From assembly GCF_004023625.1 (NCBI RefSeq), contig NZ_RPDJ01000056.1, positions 1-46,101 of the forward strand: DNA of 46,101 nucleotides, read 5' to 3'. Made by a program: the position numbers and the translations under genes. The DNA is from Streptomyces cavernae (GTDB lineage Bacteria; Actinomycetota; Actinomycetes; Streptomycetales; Streptomycetaceae). Below, in pieces: positions 12,601-19,100 of the stretch (the stretch's first letter is position 1; every line of letters starts with the position of its first letter). The notes beneath the pieces are model-generated. The model saw only the letters and a list, made by a program, of their open reading frames with translations. It was not told the DNA's origin and searched no databases.

Positions 12601-15600
12601 TTCGCCGTATGGCCGCCGCAGCACGCCGACGAGGTGCCGCTCGACGGCTTCTACGAACGGTTCGCCGAGCGGGGCCACCTGTACGGGCCGCTCTTCCAGG
12701 GCCTGAAGTCGGTGTGGACACGCGGTGACGAGGTGTTCGCCGAGGTCGCGCTGCCGGACGCCGCCGACCCGGCCGCCGGGGCGTTCGACCTGCACCCGGC
12801 GCTCCTCGACGCCGCCCTGCACGCCGTGATGTTCGTGCCCATGAAGGACGCGGGCCGGCTGCCGTTCTCCTGGAACGGCGTCCACCTGGCCGCCGCCGGT
12901 GCCGACGCCCTGCGGGTGCGCATGGTGCAGGAGGGCCCGGAGTCGGTCAGCCTCACGCTCGCCGACACGGCGGGGCGGACGGTCGCCACGGTCGGCTCGC
13001 TCACCCTCCGCGAACTCACCGGAGACCTCGGCGGCGCCACCATCGGAGCACCACGCCCCGAAGGCCTCTACGAACTGGACTGGGAGCCCGTCCCCCTGGG
13101 CACGGGCACGCCTACGGGCACGGTAGCGCCGGACCCGGACGTGAGCCTGGTCGGCGGAGCCGAAGCACGGTCCCTGGCAGCGGAGTTGGAGCGAGCGGGC
13201 TCGCGCGTGCGGGTCTTCGCCGATCTGGCCGCGCTCGCCGCGTCGGACACCCCGGTACCTCAGACGGTCCTGCTGGCGCTGCCGCACGCCGACACATACG
13301 CCGACCCTGACCCTGAACCCGACTCCGACCCCGGCGCCGACGGCCTGGCCGCCGCCGCGCGCGCCACGGCGCACACGACGCTCCGCCTCGTCCAGCAGTG
13401 GCTCGACGAACCCCGCTTCGCCCACGCCCGGCTCGCCGTCGTCACCCGCGACGCCGTACGCGTCGGCCCCCGGCCCGCCGCACCCGCCGGGGCCACGGCC
13501 TGGGGTCTGGTCCGCTCGGCCCGCACCGAGAACCCCGGCCGCTTCCTCCTCGCCGACATCGACACGGTCCCCGCCTCCGCGGCCGCGCTGCCCGCCGCTC
13601 TCGCCTCCGGCCACCTCGAACTGGCCGTCAGGGACGGGGCGGTGAGCACACCGCGGATCATCCCGCTCGCGACGGGACGTGCCCTCGCCGAGCCCGCGGA
13701 CAGCGTCGCCTGGCGGCTCGCGGTCGAGGAGCGGGGAACCCTGGAGAGCCTGCGGCTCACCGAGTGCCCGGAGGTGACCGGACCCCTCGCACCGCGTGAG
13801 ATCCGCATCTCCATGCGCGCCGCCGGTGTCAACTTCCGTGACGTCCTCACCGCGCTCGGCATGTATCCCGGCGACGCCACGGCCATCGGGCTGGAAGGCG
13901 CCGGCGTGGTGACCGAGACCGGCTCCGACGTCACCTCACTCGCCCCCGGCGACCGGGTGATGGGCATGTTCGCCGGAGCGTTCGGCCCCGTCGCCGTCGC
14001 CGACGAACGGATGGTCGTCCGCATCCCCCGCGGCTGGACGTTCGCGCAGGCCGCGACCGCGCCCATCGTCTACCTGACCGCCTACTACGGTCTCGTCGAC
14101 CTCGGCGGACTGCGCCCCGGCCAGTCCGTGCTCGTGCACGCCGCGGCCGGCGGAGTCGGCACGGCCGCCGTCCGGCTCGCCCGCCACCTGGGCGCCGAGG
14201 TGTTCGGCACCGCGAGCCCCGCCAAGTGGGACGCGTTGCGCGCCGCGGGCCTCGACGACGACCACCTCGCCTCGTCCCGCGACCTCGGCTTCGAGAAACT
14301 GTTCCTGCAGACCACCGAAGGCCGGGGCGTGGACATCGTCCTTGACTCGCTGGCGGGGGAGTTCGTGGACGCCTCGCTGCGGCTGCTGCCGCGCGGCGGA
14401 CACTTCCTGGAGATGGGCAAGACCGACGTCCGCGACCCGCGGCGGATCGCCGAGGACCTTCCGGGCGTCGCCTACCGGGCCTTCGACCTCGTGGAAGCCG
14501 GGCCCGACCGCATCGGCGAGATACTGCGCGAGTTGCTGACCCTCTTCGAGGAGGGAGTGCTGCCGCCGCTGCCGATGACCACGTTCGACGTACGCCGGGC
14601 CCCCGACGCGTTCCGCTTCCTCAGCCAGGCACGCCACATCGGCAAGGTCGTCCTGACCCTGCCCACGGCCCCCGACCCGGACGGCACGGTACTGCTCACC
14701 GGCGGCACCGGCGGACTCGGCCGGATCACCGCCCGCCACCTGGTCACCCACCACGGCGTACGCCACCTCGTCCTGGCGAGCCGGAAGGGACCCGACGCGC
14801 CCGGCGCGACCGAACTCCGCGAGGAACTGACCGCACTCGGAGCCGACGTCTCCGTCGTCGCCTGCGACACCGCCGACCGCACCGCCCTGGCCGCACTCCT
14901 CGCATCCCTGCCCGAGGACCGTCCGCTGACCGCGGTGATCCACACCGCTGGCGTCCTGGCGGACGGGGTGATCTCCTCGATGACCCCGGAGCGCATCGAC
15001 CGATCCCTTCGGCCGAAGGCCGACGCCGTCGCCAACCTGCACGAGCTGACCCGCGACCTGGACCTCGCGCGCTTCGTGGTGTTCTCCTCCGTGGCCGGTA
15101 CGTTCGGCGGCGCCGGACAGGCCAACTACTCGGCCGCCAACGCCTTCCTGGACGCCCTGGCCCACCACCGGCACGAACTGGGCCTGCCCGCGACATCCCT
15201 CGCCTGGGGCACCTGGCTGCCCGACGCCGGCATGACCGGCGAACTCACCCAGGCCGACCGCGACCGGCACGCCAGGACCGGCATGGTGCCGCTCGACGCC
15301 GACCTGGGCACGCGGCTCCTCGACGCCGGCCCGGCCACCGACCGCGCGGTCCTGCTGCCGATGAACCTCGACCACGGGCTCCTGCGCGAACACGCCGACG
15401 TCCTGCCGCCGCTGCTGCGCACGCTGGTCAAGGCGCCCGCCCGCCGCCGGGTCGAGGCGGCCGCCGCGGGCGGCACCGGGAGCCCGCGGACCCTCGCGGA
15501 GCGGCTGGCCCCGCTGTCCGCCGCCGACCGGGAACAGCTGCTGCTCGATGTGGTCGCCGAGCAGGCCGCGGCCGTCCTCGGCCACTCCTCGGCCGACGGG

Positions 15601-16041
15601 ATCGAACCCGAGCAGTCCTTCAAGGAACTCGGCTTCGACTCGCTCACCGCGGTCGAACTGCGCAACCGCCTGGGCGCCGTCACCGGCCTGCGGCTGCCGG
15701 CGACCCTCGTCTTCGACTACCCGACACCCGCCGCGCAGGTCCGTCACCTGCTGACCGAGCTGGACCTGCCCGACCCGCCCGGCGGCGCCGAGGCCCTGCT
15801 GGGCGAGCTGGACCGCCTGGACGCCGCACTGAACCGCATCAACGCCGATGCCGCCGACGACACCCAGGTCCGCTCCCGGGTCACCGACCGGCTGCGGGAG
15901 ATGCTGTCCCGCTGGTCGGGCGCGCCGGTGGCGGTCAACGGGACCGCGGGGCCGGAGGCCACCGAGGACGGCGAACTCGAAGCGGTCGAGACCGCCGACG
16001 ACTTGTTCGACCTCATCGACAGGGAGCTGGGCACGACGTGA
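1..16041 (+). CDS. Modular type I polyketide synthase, 5'-truncated (M0 end, M1, M2, M3)
   Basis: Giant cytoplasmic assembly-line enzyme that elongates and reduces a polyketide bound to acyl carrier proteins. The frame is open from base 1, so the real start lies left of the window; the ATG at 124 is internal, because the bases before it encode a typical KR C-terminal segment (GGQSAYAAANAHLDAL). About 5346 residues are visible. Domain order: KR end-ACP, KS-AT-DH-ACP, KS-AT-KR-ACP, KS-AT-DH-ER-KR-ACP, then a C-terminal docking tail (about 15769-16038, ending EAVETADDLFDLIDRELGTT). All KS domains keep the Cys-His-His set and every ACP has its phosphopantetheine serine. The tail should dock onto the coiled-coil N terminus of the next PKS, which starts 114 bp downstream on the same strand, so the three PKS genes are probably one operon. 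The absent KR in M1 is the main oddity. Confidence 0.97.
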   Translation, partial: GSGGQSAYAAANAHLDALVERRRARGLAGTAVAWGPWDGGGMAADAATQDVLRRRGLRPLEPGAALRALSRALELGDSTVVVADVDWDRFAPAFTTGRPSPLLSGLPEAADALGGSGSAAAAATSVRAALRERLAGLPAEDRDAELLHLVRRHAAAVLAHTETTAVAPEWTFRKLGFDSLTAVELRDELTGATGVPLPSTLVFDHPTPLAVAARLRDELFGADTDTDSTGTAQPTADAASDTDPVVIVGMGCRLPGGVGGPEDLWRIVSEGLDTVSGFPEDRGWDLETLLAASDTRSGGFLHEASGFDAPFFGISPREALAIDPQQRLILESSWEALERGGIDPTSLKGSRTGVFVGAGSSGYGSGLTEVPEGLGGHLLTGGAGSVVSGRVAYTLGLEGPAVTVDTACSSSLVALHLAVQSLRSGECDLALAGGVTVMANPGAFVEFSLQGGLAPDGRCKAFADGADGTGWSEGVGVLVVERLSDAHRNGHPVLAVVRGTAVNQDGASNGLTAPNGPAQQRVIRAALASGGLTPADVDAVEAHGTGTVLGDPIEAQALLAAYGQDRPGDRPLWLGSVKSNIGHTQAAAGAAGIIKMVLALDKGVLPRTLHADAPSSRVDWTAGGVRLLTEQRDWPETGRPRRAGISAFGVSGTNAHVVIEQAPPAPAAPAAPVRRSAAEAATPWILSARSATALRGQAARLLTHIEEHPALDTADVARALVTTRPSFEHRAVVHGTGRAQLLGGLAAVAAGEPSPDAVTGDILTEGTTAFLFAGQGTQRLGMGRGLHDAFPVYADAFDAVCAHFDGQLDLPLREVVFGSDAALLDRTEYAQPALFAVEVALYRLVESWGVRPHHLLGHSVGELAAAHVAGVLSLPDACRLVAARGRLMQALPEGGAMVALQAAEEEVLPLLAGREDEVGLAAVNGPRSVVIAGDEDAVLAVAAHFAGEGRKTTRLRVSHAFHSPRMEPMLADFRAVAESVRYGEPRIPVVSDLTGRPAYAGELASPEYWVRHVRETVRFADGIGRLERNGVEHYLELGPDATLTVLAQGSWESYGHLAVPALRPDRPEPAALIAAVGALFTRGVPVDWQRCLDAVAPGGRPVPLPTYAFQHRTFWLDAPSKTGDPSAAGLLDADHPLLAAVVPPAAGGPVVLTGRLSAQAQPWLAAHRVSGSLVLPSTAFLELALRAGAHTGCGHVREVVLATPLTLPEQGHVHIQVHVAEPDAHGSRAFTVYGRPEETDPAGPWTRHAVGVLSAPAPEPADAAPVFDFAVWPPEGAEALDVDGVYDRLAEAGLDYGPVFRGLRAAWRHEDDVYAEVALPESTDNEAGRFDLHPALLDAALHPLGLGTFDGFGDGRVLFSLGDASLRATGATTLRVRLSRRGPDTLSLQAADAIGEPVLSVDSLVMRNVDPHSTTAPAATAQRPAATPTRVPARRAAARAQQPGSLLERLSGRSEAERARTLLATVRGQVADILGYDGPADVEAALSFSDLGFTSLTSVELRDRLSTALGVALPATLVFDHPTPNALARHLCADLFGSAETAEGGATPGAPVLLDDDPIAVVGMACRYPGGVRSPEDLWDLVVAGADGISPLPTDRDWNPETLYHPDPDHAGTVYTREGGFLHDASRFDPSFFGISPREALAMDPQQRLLLETSWEALERAGIDPTTARGSRTGVFAGVTYQDYVTILAAAEDNVEGYVGTGNSPSVLSGRIAYTLGLEGPAVSVDTACSSSLVALHLAAQSLRQGECSLALAGGVTVMSTPGSLIEFSRQRALAPDGRCKPFSADADGASWAEGAGMIVLERLSDARRGGHPVLAVLRGSALNQDGASNGLTAPSGPAQQRVIRQALATAGLAPQEVDAVEAHGTGTTLGDPIEAQALIAVYGQDRPEDRPLWLGSLKSNIGHSQAAAGVGGVIKMVMAIREGVLPRTLYADTPTPHVDWTAGDVRLLTDQRDWPDTGHPRRAGVSSFGMSGTNAHVIVEQAPDAETVTTPPAPATPDPGVLASALPVVPTLLSGRTEAALRDQAARLRTHLLAHPGTGLADVARSQAETRPAFEHRAVVLATDRDRLDDALDTLAAGGPVTGPGVVSGTAPSGADPVLVFPGQGAQWTGMARELLADSPVFAALVADCERALAPYVDWSLTAVLRGEKDAADLGRVDVVQPALWAVMVCLAGLWRSLGVTPAAVVGHSQGEIAAACVAGALSLDDGARIVALRSRAIADIAGTGGMMSVPLTADETRARMSPWADRLAVAAVNGPASVVVSGEATALDELLTALTEDGVRARRIAVDYGSHSPQVEPIRQAVLDALAGIEPGEAEILFRSSLTGRWHDTTTLDPEYWYTNLRETVRFEEAVRGLIAEGHRTFLEVGPHPVLAVGLRETLEDAGVEGAVLGSLRRDKGGLQQFLTSVAEAHVHGVTVDWAAVFAGTGAHRVDVPTYPFQQQRYWPNVRDTATPDPSGSHTADPVEARFWETVEQGNPQALADVLGLPGVPADAPLSTFLPALSDWRRTSRERSTTESWRYGVRWSPLTENAAGTLSGTWLVVAPAHTGGHDELVDAARRALTDGGAHETRVVTVPDGGTDRAGLAALLTAALGTDRPDDETPATPAPAGVLSLLALDERPHPDHPAVPQGLAGTLAIIQALGDTDTGAPLWCATRGAVAAGASETVTRPAQALVWGLGRVAALEHSERWGGLVDLPAVLDHRAGSRLCAVLAAPDDEDQIAIRPSGAYARRLVHAAGSLDDGVTGTWRPRGTVLITGGTGALGGHIARWLVGRGAQHLVLAGRRGADAPGAAELRDELTALGAHVTLAACDAADRDALAALLGSIPADRPLDAVFHAAGSLDDGVVDSLTPDRMDPVLRGKATAALNLHELTRELDLSVFVLFSSTAGVLGGAGLGNYAPGNAFLDALAEHRRSQGLPATAVAWGLWADGGMVGDAAGDRMRRYGVHPMDTGPACDALGRALEADDTTVVVTDLRWDTYALAFTGPRPSHLLDELPEARRALNAARAQQPDAPAADPSSLRARLAELPGYERADAVLDVVRSHVAAVLGHPSADSVQPGRPFTDLGIDSLSAVELRNAMNRVSGLRLPATLVFDHPTCDALAAHLLAELAGQEQPATPTAEPPAAPRDDEPIAIVAMGCRFPGDVHTPEQLWRMLLDGGEGLVPFPEDRGWDLEALYDPEPGKPGSVYTRTGGFLTDASGFDPAFFNISPREAVAMDPQQRLLLEMSWETFERAGIDPRTLRGSRTGVFAGTNGQDYTGMLAASREDFEGYMLTGNAASVVSGRLSYTFGLEGPAVTVDTACSASLVALHLAVRSLRSGECDLALAGGVTVMASPGLFVDFSRQRGLSADGRCKAFADAADGTGFSEGGGMLLVERLSDARRNGHPVLAVVRGSAVNQDGASNGLSAPNGPAQQRVIRAALTDAGVAATDVDVVEAHGTGTTLGDPIEAQAVIATYGQDRPEDRPLWLGSVKSNIGHTQAGAGVAGVIKMVLALRGGVLPATLHVDRPSTHVDWDAGDVRLLTEAVDWPERTGRPRRAGVSSFGISGTNAHVILEAATEAATEAATEMEPTPADAASADAAPADTKSATTESAHTESAHTESARTESAGTEPAVADGVLPWVVTARSRTALRAQAARLLTHLQQRPEQDLADVGRTLAAHRSVFEHRAVVLGEDRDALVHGLRSLADDETHPPLTVTGSARGEGKTAFLFSGQGAQRLGMGRELHDAFPVFADAFDAVCAHLDDELREVVFGTDPELLNRTAWTQPALFAVEVALFRLVESWGVRPDFLVGHSVGELAAAHVAGVLSLEDACRLVSARGRLMQQLPPGGAMFALEAAEEEIVPLLEGRESEVSVAAVNGPRSVVVSGTESVVSAVADEVSARGRRTSRLRVSHAFHSPLMEPMLDDFRAVAQSVTYAPPRMAVVSNVTGQVAAAGELESPEYWVRHVREAVRFADGIRTLEEHGVRRFLEIGPDGTLTALAQACVLGGDELVFVPVLRKDRAEHEALLSGLAQVFVKGVEVAWAHVFDGTGARAVDLPTYAFQRQRFWPGPPVLPSDVGSAGLGSAAHPLLGAAVELAGGDAHLFTGRLSLRSHPWLADHALTTTALFPATGFLDLALHAAEHVGCDRVEELTILTPLVLPESRALQVQLRVEAPDATGARALTVHSRAEDAGPEQPWTQHASGLLTAGGATVPQAPYDFAVWPPQHADEVPLDGFYERFAERGHLYGPLFQGLKSVWTRGDEVFAEVALPDAADPAAGAFDLHPALLDAALHAVMFVPMKDAGRLPFSWNGVHLAAAGADALRVRMVQEGPESVSLTLADTAGRTVATVGSLTLRELTGDLGGATIGAPRPEGLYELDWEPVPLGTGTPTGTVAPDPDVSLVGGAEARSLAAELERAGSRVRVFADLAALAASDTPVPQTVLLALPHADTYADPDPEPDSDPGADGLAAAARATAHTTLRLVQQWLDEPRFAHARLAVVTRDAVRVGPRPAAPAGATAWGLVRSARTENPGRFLLADIDTVPASAAALPAALASGHLELAVRDGAVSTPRIIPLATGRALAEPADSVAWRLAVEERGTLESLRLTECPEVTGPLAPREIRISMRAAGVNFRDVLTALGMYPGDATAIGLEGAGVVTETGSDVTSLAPGDRVMGMFAGAFGPVAVADERMVVRIPRGWTFAQAATAPIVYLTAYYGLVDLGGLRPGQSVLVHAAAGGVGTAAVRLARHLGAEVFGTASPAKWDALRAAGLDDDHLASSRDLGFEKLFLQTTEGRGVDIVLDSLAGEFVDASLRLLPRGGHFLEMGKTDVRDPRRIAEDLPGVAYRAFDLVEAGPDRIGEILRELLTLFEEGVLPPLPMTTFDVRRAPDAFRFLSQARHIGKVVLTLPTAPDPDGTVLLTGGTGGLGRITARHLVTHHGVRHLVLASRKGPDAPGATELREELTALGADVSVVACDTADRTALAALLASLPEDRPLTAVIHTAGVLADGVISSMTPERIDRSLRPKADAVANLHELTRDLDLARFVVFSSVAGTFGGAGQANYSAANAFLDALAHHRHELGLPATSLAWGTWLPDAGMTGELTQADRDRHARTGMVPLDADLGTRLLDAGPATDRAVLLPMNLDHGLLREHADVLPPLLRTLVKAPARRRVEAAAAGGTGSPRTLAERLAPLSAADREQLLLDVVAEQAAAVLGHSSADGIEPEQSFKELGFDSLTAVELRNRLGAVTGLRLPATLVFDYPTPAAQVRHLLTELDLPDPPGGAEALLGELDRLDAALNRINADAADDTQVRSRVTDRLREMLSRWSGAPVAVNGTAGPEATEDGELEAVETADDLFDLIDRELGTT
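727..4611 (+). other. PKS module M1: KS-AT(malonyl)-DH-ACP, no KR
   Basis: KS 727-1989 has the active Cys codon at 1222-1224 (DTACSSS), EAHGTGT with His at 1627 and KSNIGHTQ with His at 1747. AT about 2299-3340 has GHSVGE (Ser 2575) and HAFHS (2875-2889), the malonyl-CoA signature. DH about 3391-4220 keeps the HxxxGxxxxP motif (HRVSGSLVLP, His 3499), DYGPVF and the catalytic Asp in HPALLDAALH (4012). The usual LPFSW-like motif is altered (VLFSLGDASL). The chain then goes through a Pro/Ala/Arg linker straight to the ACP (about 4330-4611), whose motif is LGFTSL, with Thr in place of the usual Asp before Ser 4483. No Rossmann motif, KR catalytic set or KR structural half is present. Expected product is a beta-ketone unless the DH acts on a substrate reduced elsewhere. 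Confidence 0.93.
4663..9336 (+). other. PKS module M2: KS-AT(methylmalonyl)-KR-ACP
   Basis: KS about 4663-5946, Cys codon at 5185. AT about 6286-7340 has GQGAQW, GHSQGE (Ser 6568) and YGSHS (6868-6882), a variant of the YASH signature for methylmalonyl-CoA. KR: structural half about 7390-8200, catalytic half about 8250-8990, with TGGTGALG at 8269-8292, LDD at 8524-8532 (B-type, D-configured alcohol expected), and Tyr 8695 in NYAPGN. The ACP has LGIDSL, Ser 9208. No DH or ER, so an alpha-methyl beta-hydroxyl unit is expected. A 32-nt direct repeat inside this KR is listed separately. Confidence 0.95.
8201..8538 (+). repeat. 32-nt in-frame direct repeat within the M2 KR (8201-8232 and 8507-8538)
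   Basis: By eye, the same 32 nt occurs at 8201-8232 and 8507-8538, 306 nt apart (a multiple of three). Both copies read HAAGSLDDGV in frame. The second copy is the genuine LDD stereocontrol loop; the first lies in the linker just before the NADPH-binding motif. Homologous recombination between them would delete exactly 102 codons, including TGGTGALG. Confidence 0.85.
9385..15768 (+). other. PKS module M3: KS-AT(malonyl)-DH-ER-KR-ACP
   Basis: KS about 9385-10662, Cys codon at 9907 (DTACSAS). The KS-AT linker is expanded by tandem repeats. AT about 11110-12150 has GHSVGE (Ser 11380) and HAFHS (11680-11694), malonyl type. DH about 12180-13010 has its His at 12301 and Asp at 12808, but the His motif reads HALTTTALFP, with Thr where Gly is usual. 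ER about 13690-14670 carries the NADPH loop HAAAGGVGTAAV and Tyr 13864 in LGMYPG. KR has TGGTGGLG (14698-14721), LAD (14956-14964, B-type variant) and Tyr 15127. ACP has LGFDSL, Ser 15640. Full reduction to CH2-CH2 is expected if the DH works. Confidence 0.95.
10771..10830 (+). repeat. Tandem 15-nt repeat (4 units) in the M3 KS-AT linker
   Basis: Four units at 10771, 10786, 10801 and 10816, in codon phase, each encoding TESA plus a variable residue. Just upstream (about 10669-10704) a shorter Ala-Thr-Glu-Ala repeat is also seen. The array sits between the end of the KS and the AT lead-in, so it lengthens a linker and touches no catalytic fold. Confidence 0.9.
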
Positions 16042-16155
16042 CAACGGCAGCGGACGCCCACCCCACGGCGGCACCCGCCGCCGCGGATACCCCCACCAAG
16101 GCACTCGATCGCGCACAACGGACACTGCCCGGCTCGGGTCAAGGAAGTGACACAC
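16042..16155 (+). other. Intergenic spacer with ribosome binding site for the second PKS gene
   Basis: 114 bp between two co-directional PKS genes with no obvious hairpin terminator. An AGGAAG-like ribosome binding site at 16142-16147 sits 8 nt before the GTG at 16156. A GTG at 16147 is also in frame but overlaps that site, so the 16156 start is preferred. Confidence 0.7.
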
Positions 16156-19100
16156 GTGGCTGACGACGGCAAGTACGTCGAATACCTCAAGCGGGTGACG
16201 GCAGAGCTGCGGCAGACCCGCCGGCAGCTCCAGGAGACGGAGGACAGGCACCACGAGCCCATCGCCATCGTGGCGATGAGCTGCCGCTTCCCCGGCGGCA
16301 TCGCCACCCCGGAGGACCTGTGGCGGCTCGTCGACGAGGGCGGCGACGCCATCGGACCGCTGCCCACCGACCGCGGCTGGGACATCGAGGACCGATTCGA
16401 CCCGGACCCCGGCAAGCCGGGCACCTTCTCCACCCGCGAGGGCGGCTTCCTCAGCGACGCCGCCGCGTTCGACGCCGCCTTCTTCGGCATGAGCCCCCGC
16501 GAGGCCCTCGCCACCGACCCCCAGCAACGGCTGCTCCTGGAGGCGTCCTGGGAACTGCTCGAACGGGCCGGAATCCCTCCCGCCACCCTCCGCGCGAGCG
16601 CCACCGGCGTCTTCGTCGGCGCCGCCACCTCCGGTTACGGCCAGGGCCCCGTGGAGGTGCCCGAGGACGTCCACGGACTGATGCTCGCGGGCAACGCCAC
16701 CTCCGTCGCCTCCGGACGCATCTCCTACGTCCTGGGACTCCAGGGCCCGACCGTCACCGTCGACACCGCCTGCTCCTCCTCCCTGGTGGCGCTCCACTGG
16801 GCGGTGCAGGCACTGAGGTCGGGGGAGTGCGACCTCGCGCTGGCCGGCGGCGTCGCCGTCATGGCGACTCCCGGACTGCTCTTCGAATTCAGCCGGCAGC
16901 GCGGCCTCGCCCCCGACGGCCGCTGCAAGGCGTTCTCCGACGACGCCGACGGCACCGGCTGGTCCGAAGGCGTCGGCCTGCTCCTCGTGGAGCGCCTGTC
17001 CGACGCCCGCCGCAAGGGTCACCCGGTGCTCGCCGTCGTCCGCGGCAGCGCCGTCAACTCCGACGGCGCCTCCAACGGCCTGACCGCGCCCAACGGCCCC
17101 TCCCAGCAACGCGTCATCGAGCAGGCGCTCGCCAACGCCCGGCTGACCGCCGCCGACATCGACGCCGTGGACGCCCACGGCACCGGAACCACGCTGGGCG
17201 ACCCGATCGAGGCCCAGGCGCTGCTGGCCACGTACGGCCGGGCCAAGGACACGGCGTCCCCGCTGCTGCTCGGTTCGCTCAAGTCCAACCTCGGCCACAC
17301 CCAGGCCGCCGCGGGCGTGGCCAGCGTCATCAAGATGGTCATGGCGCTGCGCCACGGCCGCCTCCCGCGCACACTGCACATCACGGAGCCCTCGACCCAC
17401 GTCGACTGGTCCGCGGGCAGCGTCCGCCTGCTGACCGAGCCCACCGAGTGGCCGGACACCGGGGACCGGCCGCGCCGCGCCGCCGTGTCGTCCTTCGGGA
17501 TCAGCGGCACCAACGCCCACACCATCCTGGAGGCCGCGCCCGCCGAGACACCCGCCGAGACACCCGCCGGGACACCCGCCGAGGGCTCTGCCGGCACTTC
17601 GGCCGAGCCCCCTGCCCAGACACCTGCCGAATCCTCCACGGAGCCCCCGGCCGAACCCCCCGCCGAGTCCTCGGCCGAGACCCCCGCCGGACGGCCCGCG
17701 CCCGCCGCCCCATCCATCACCGCGACCGCGTCCCCGGTCGTCCCGTGGATTCTCTCCGCGCGCAGCGCCGCGGCCCTGCGCGGCCAGGCGGCACGGCTCC
17801 TCACCCACGTCGAGGAACACTCGGAGCACTCACAGGCCGACGCCACCGACGTCGCCCACGCCCTGCTCTCCACCCGCCAGTTGTTCGAGCACCGCGCGGT
17901 CGTCCTCGCCGAGGACCGCGCCGCCGCGCTGAGCGGCCTGGGCCGGCTCGCCGGCGCGGACGGTGAAGCCGAAGCCGGTGAAGCCGGCGCAGACGGCTCC
18001 GCGCCCGCCGCGCCGCACGTCGTCACCGGCCGCGTCCTGCGGGGCGCCACCGCCTTCCTGTTCTCCGGACAGGGCTCCCAGCGCATCGGCATGGGCCGTG
18101 AACTGTACGCGGCGTTCCCCGCGTTCGCCGCGGCCTTCGACGCGGTCTGCGGCCACCTCGACACAGCCCTCGGCCGGTCCCTGAAGGACATCGTGTTCGA
18201 CGGCGCGGAGGGCCCCGATGCGCTGGACGGCACCGACCTCGCACAGCCCGCGCTGTTCGCCGTCGAAGTCGCGCTGTTCCGGCTGCTGGAGTCCTTGGGG
18301 GTCAAGCCCAAGTACCTCGTCGGGCACTCCCTGGGCGAACTGTCCGCCGCGCACGTCGCGGGTGTCTGGTCGCTCGCCGACGCCTGCCGGCTGGTCGCGG
18401 CCCGCGGCCGCATCATGCGGGCGCTCCCGGCAGGCGGCGCCATGATCTCCGTCGAGGCGACGGAGGACGAGGTCGCACCGCTGCTCGCCGTACACGGCGA
18501 CGCCGTGAGCATCGCCGCCGTCAACGGCCCCAGCTCCATCGTGCTGTCCGGCGACGAGAGCGCCGTCGAGGAGGTCGCCGGCCGGCTGCGTGCGCTGAAC
18601 CGGCGAACCCGGCGCCTGCGCGTCGGCAACGCCTTCCACAGCGCCCGCATGGACGCCGCCCTCGACGAGTTCCGCGTCGTCGCCGAGAGCGTCACGTACC
18701 ACGAACCGCGGATCACGCTGGTCTCCAACCTGACCGGCAGTCGGGCCACCGCCGACGAACTGCGCTCGCCCGACTACTGGGTACGCCACCTGCGGCAGCC
18801 CGTGCGCTTCGCCGACGGCATCACCTGGCTCGCCGAGCACGGCGTCAGCCGGTTCGTCGAACTCGGGCCCGACGCCACACTGACCGCGCTCGCCCGGACC
18901 TGCCTGCCCGACGACACCACCGAGCGGGTCTGCTTCGCCTCCCTCCGCAAGGACCGGCCCGAGGCACCCGCGCTGCTGGCGGCCGTGGCCGGACTGTTCG
19001 CGCACGGCGCCGCCGTGGACGTCGAGCGCCTCCTGGGCGCCCCCGGCACCGCCCGCGTCGACCTGCCCACATACGCCTTCCAACGCGACGACTACTGGCT

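Noticed and set aside
16147..16149. GTG at 16147 as the start of the second PKS gene
   Set aside because: It overlaps the AGGAAG ribosome binding site; the GTG at 16156 has normal spacing and gives the usual MADDGK-type docking N terminus.
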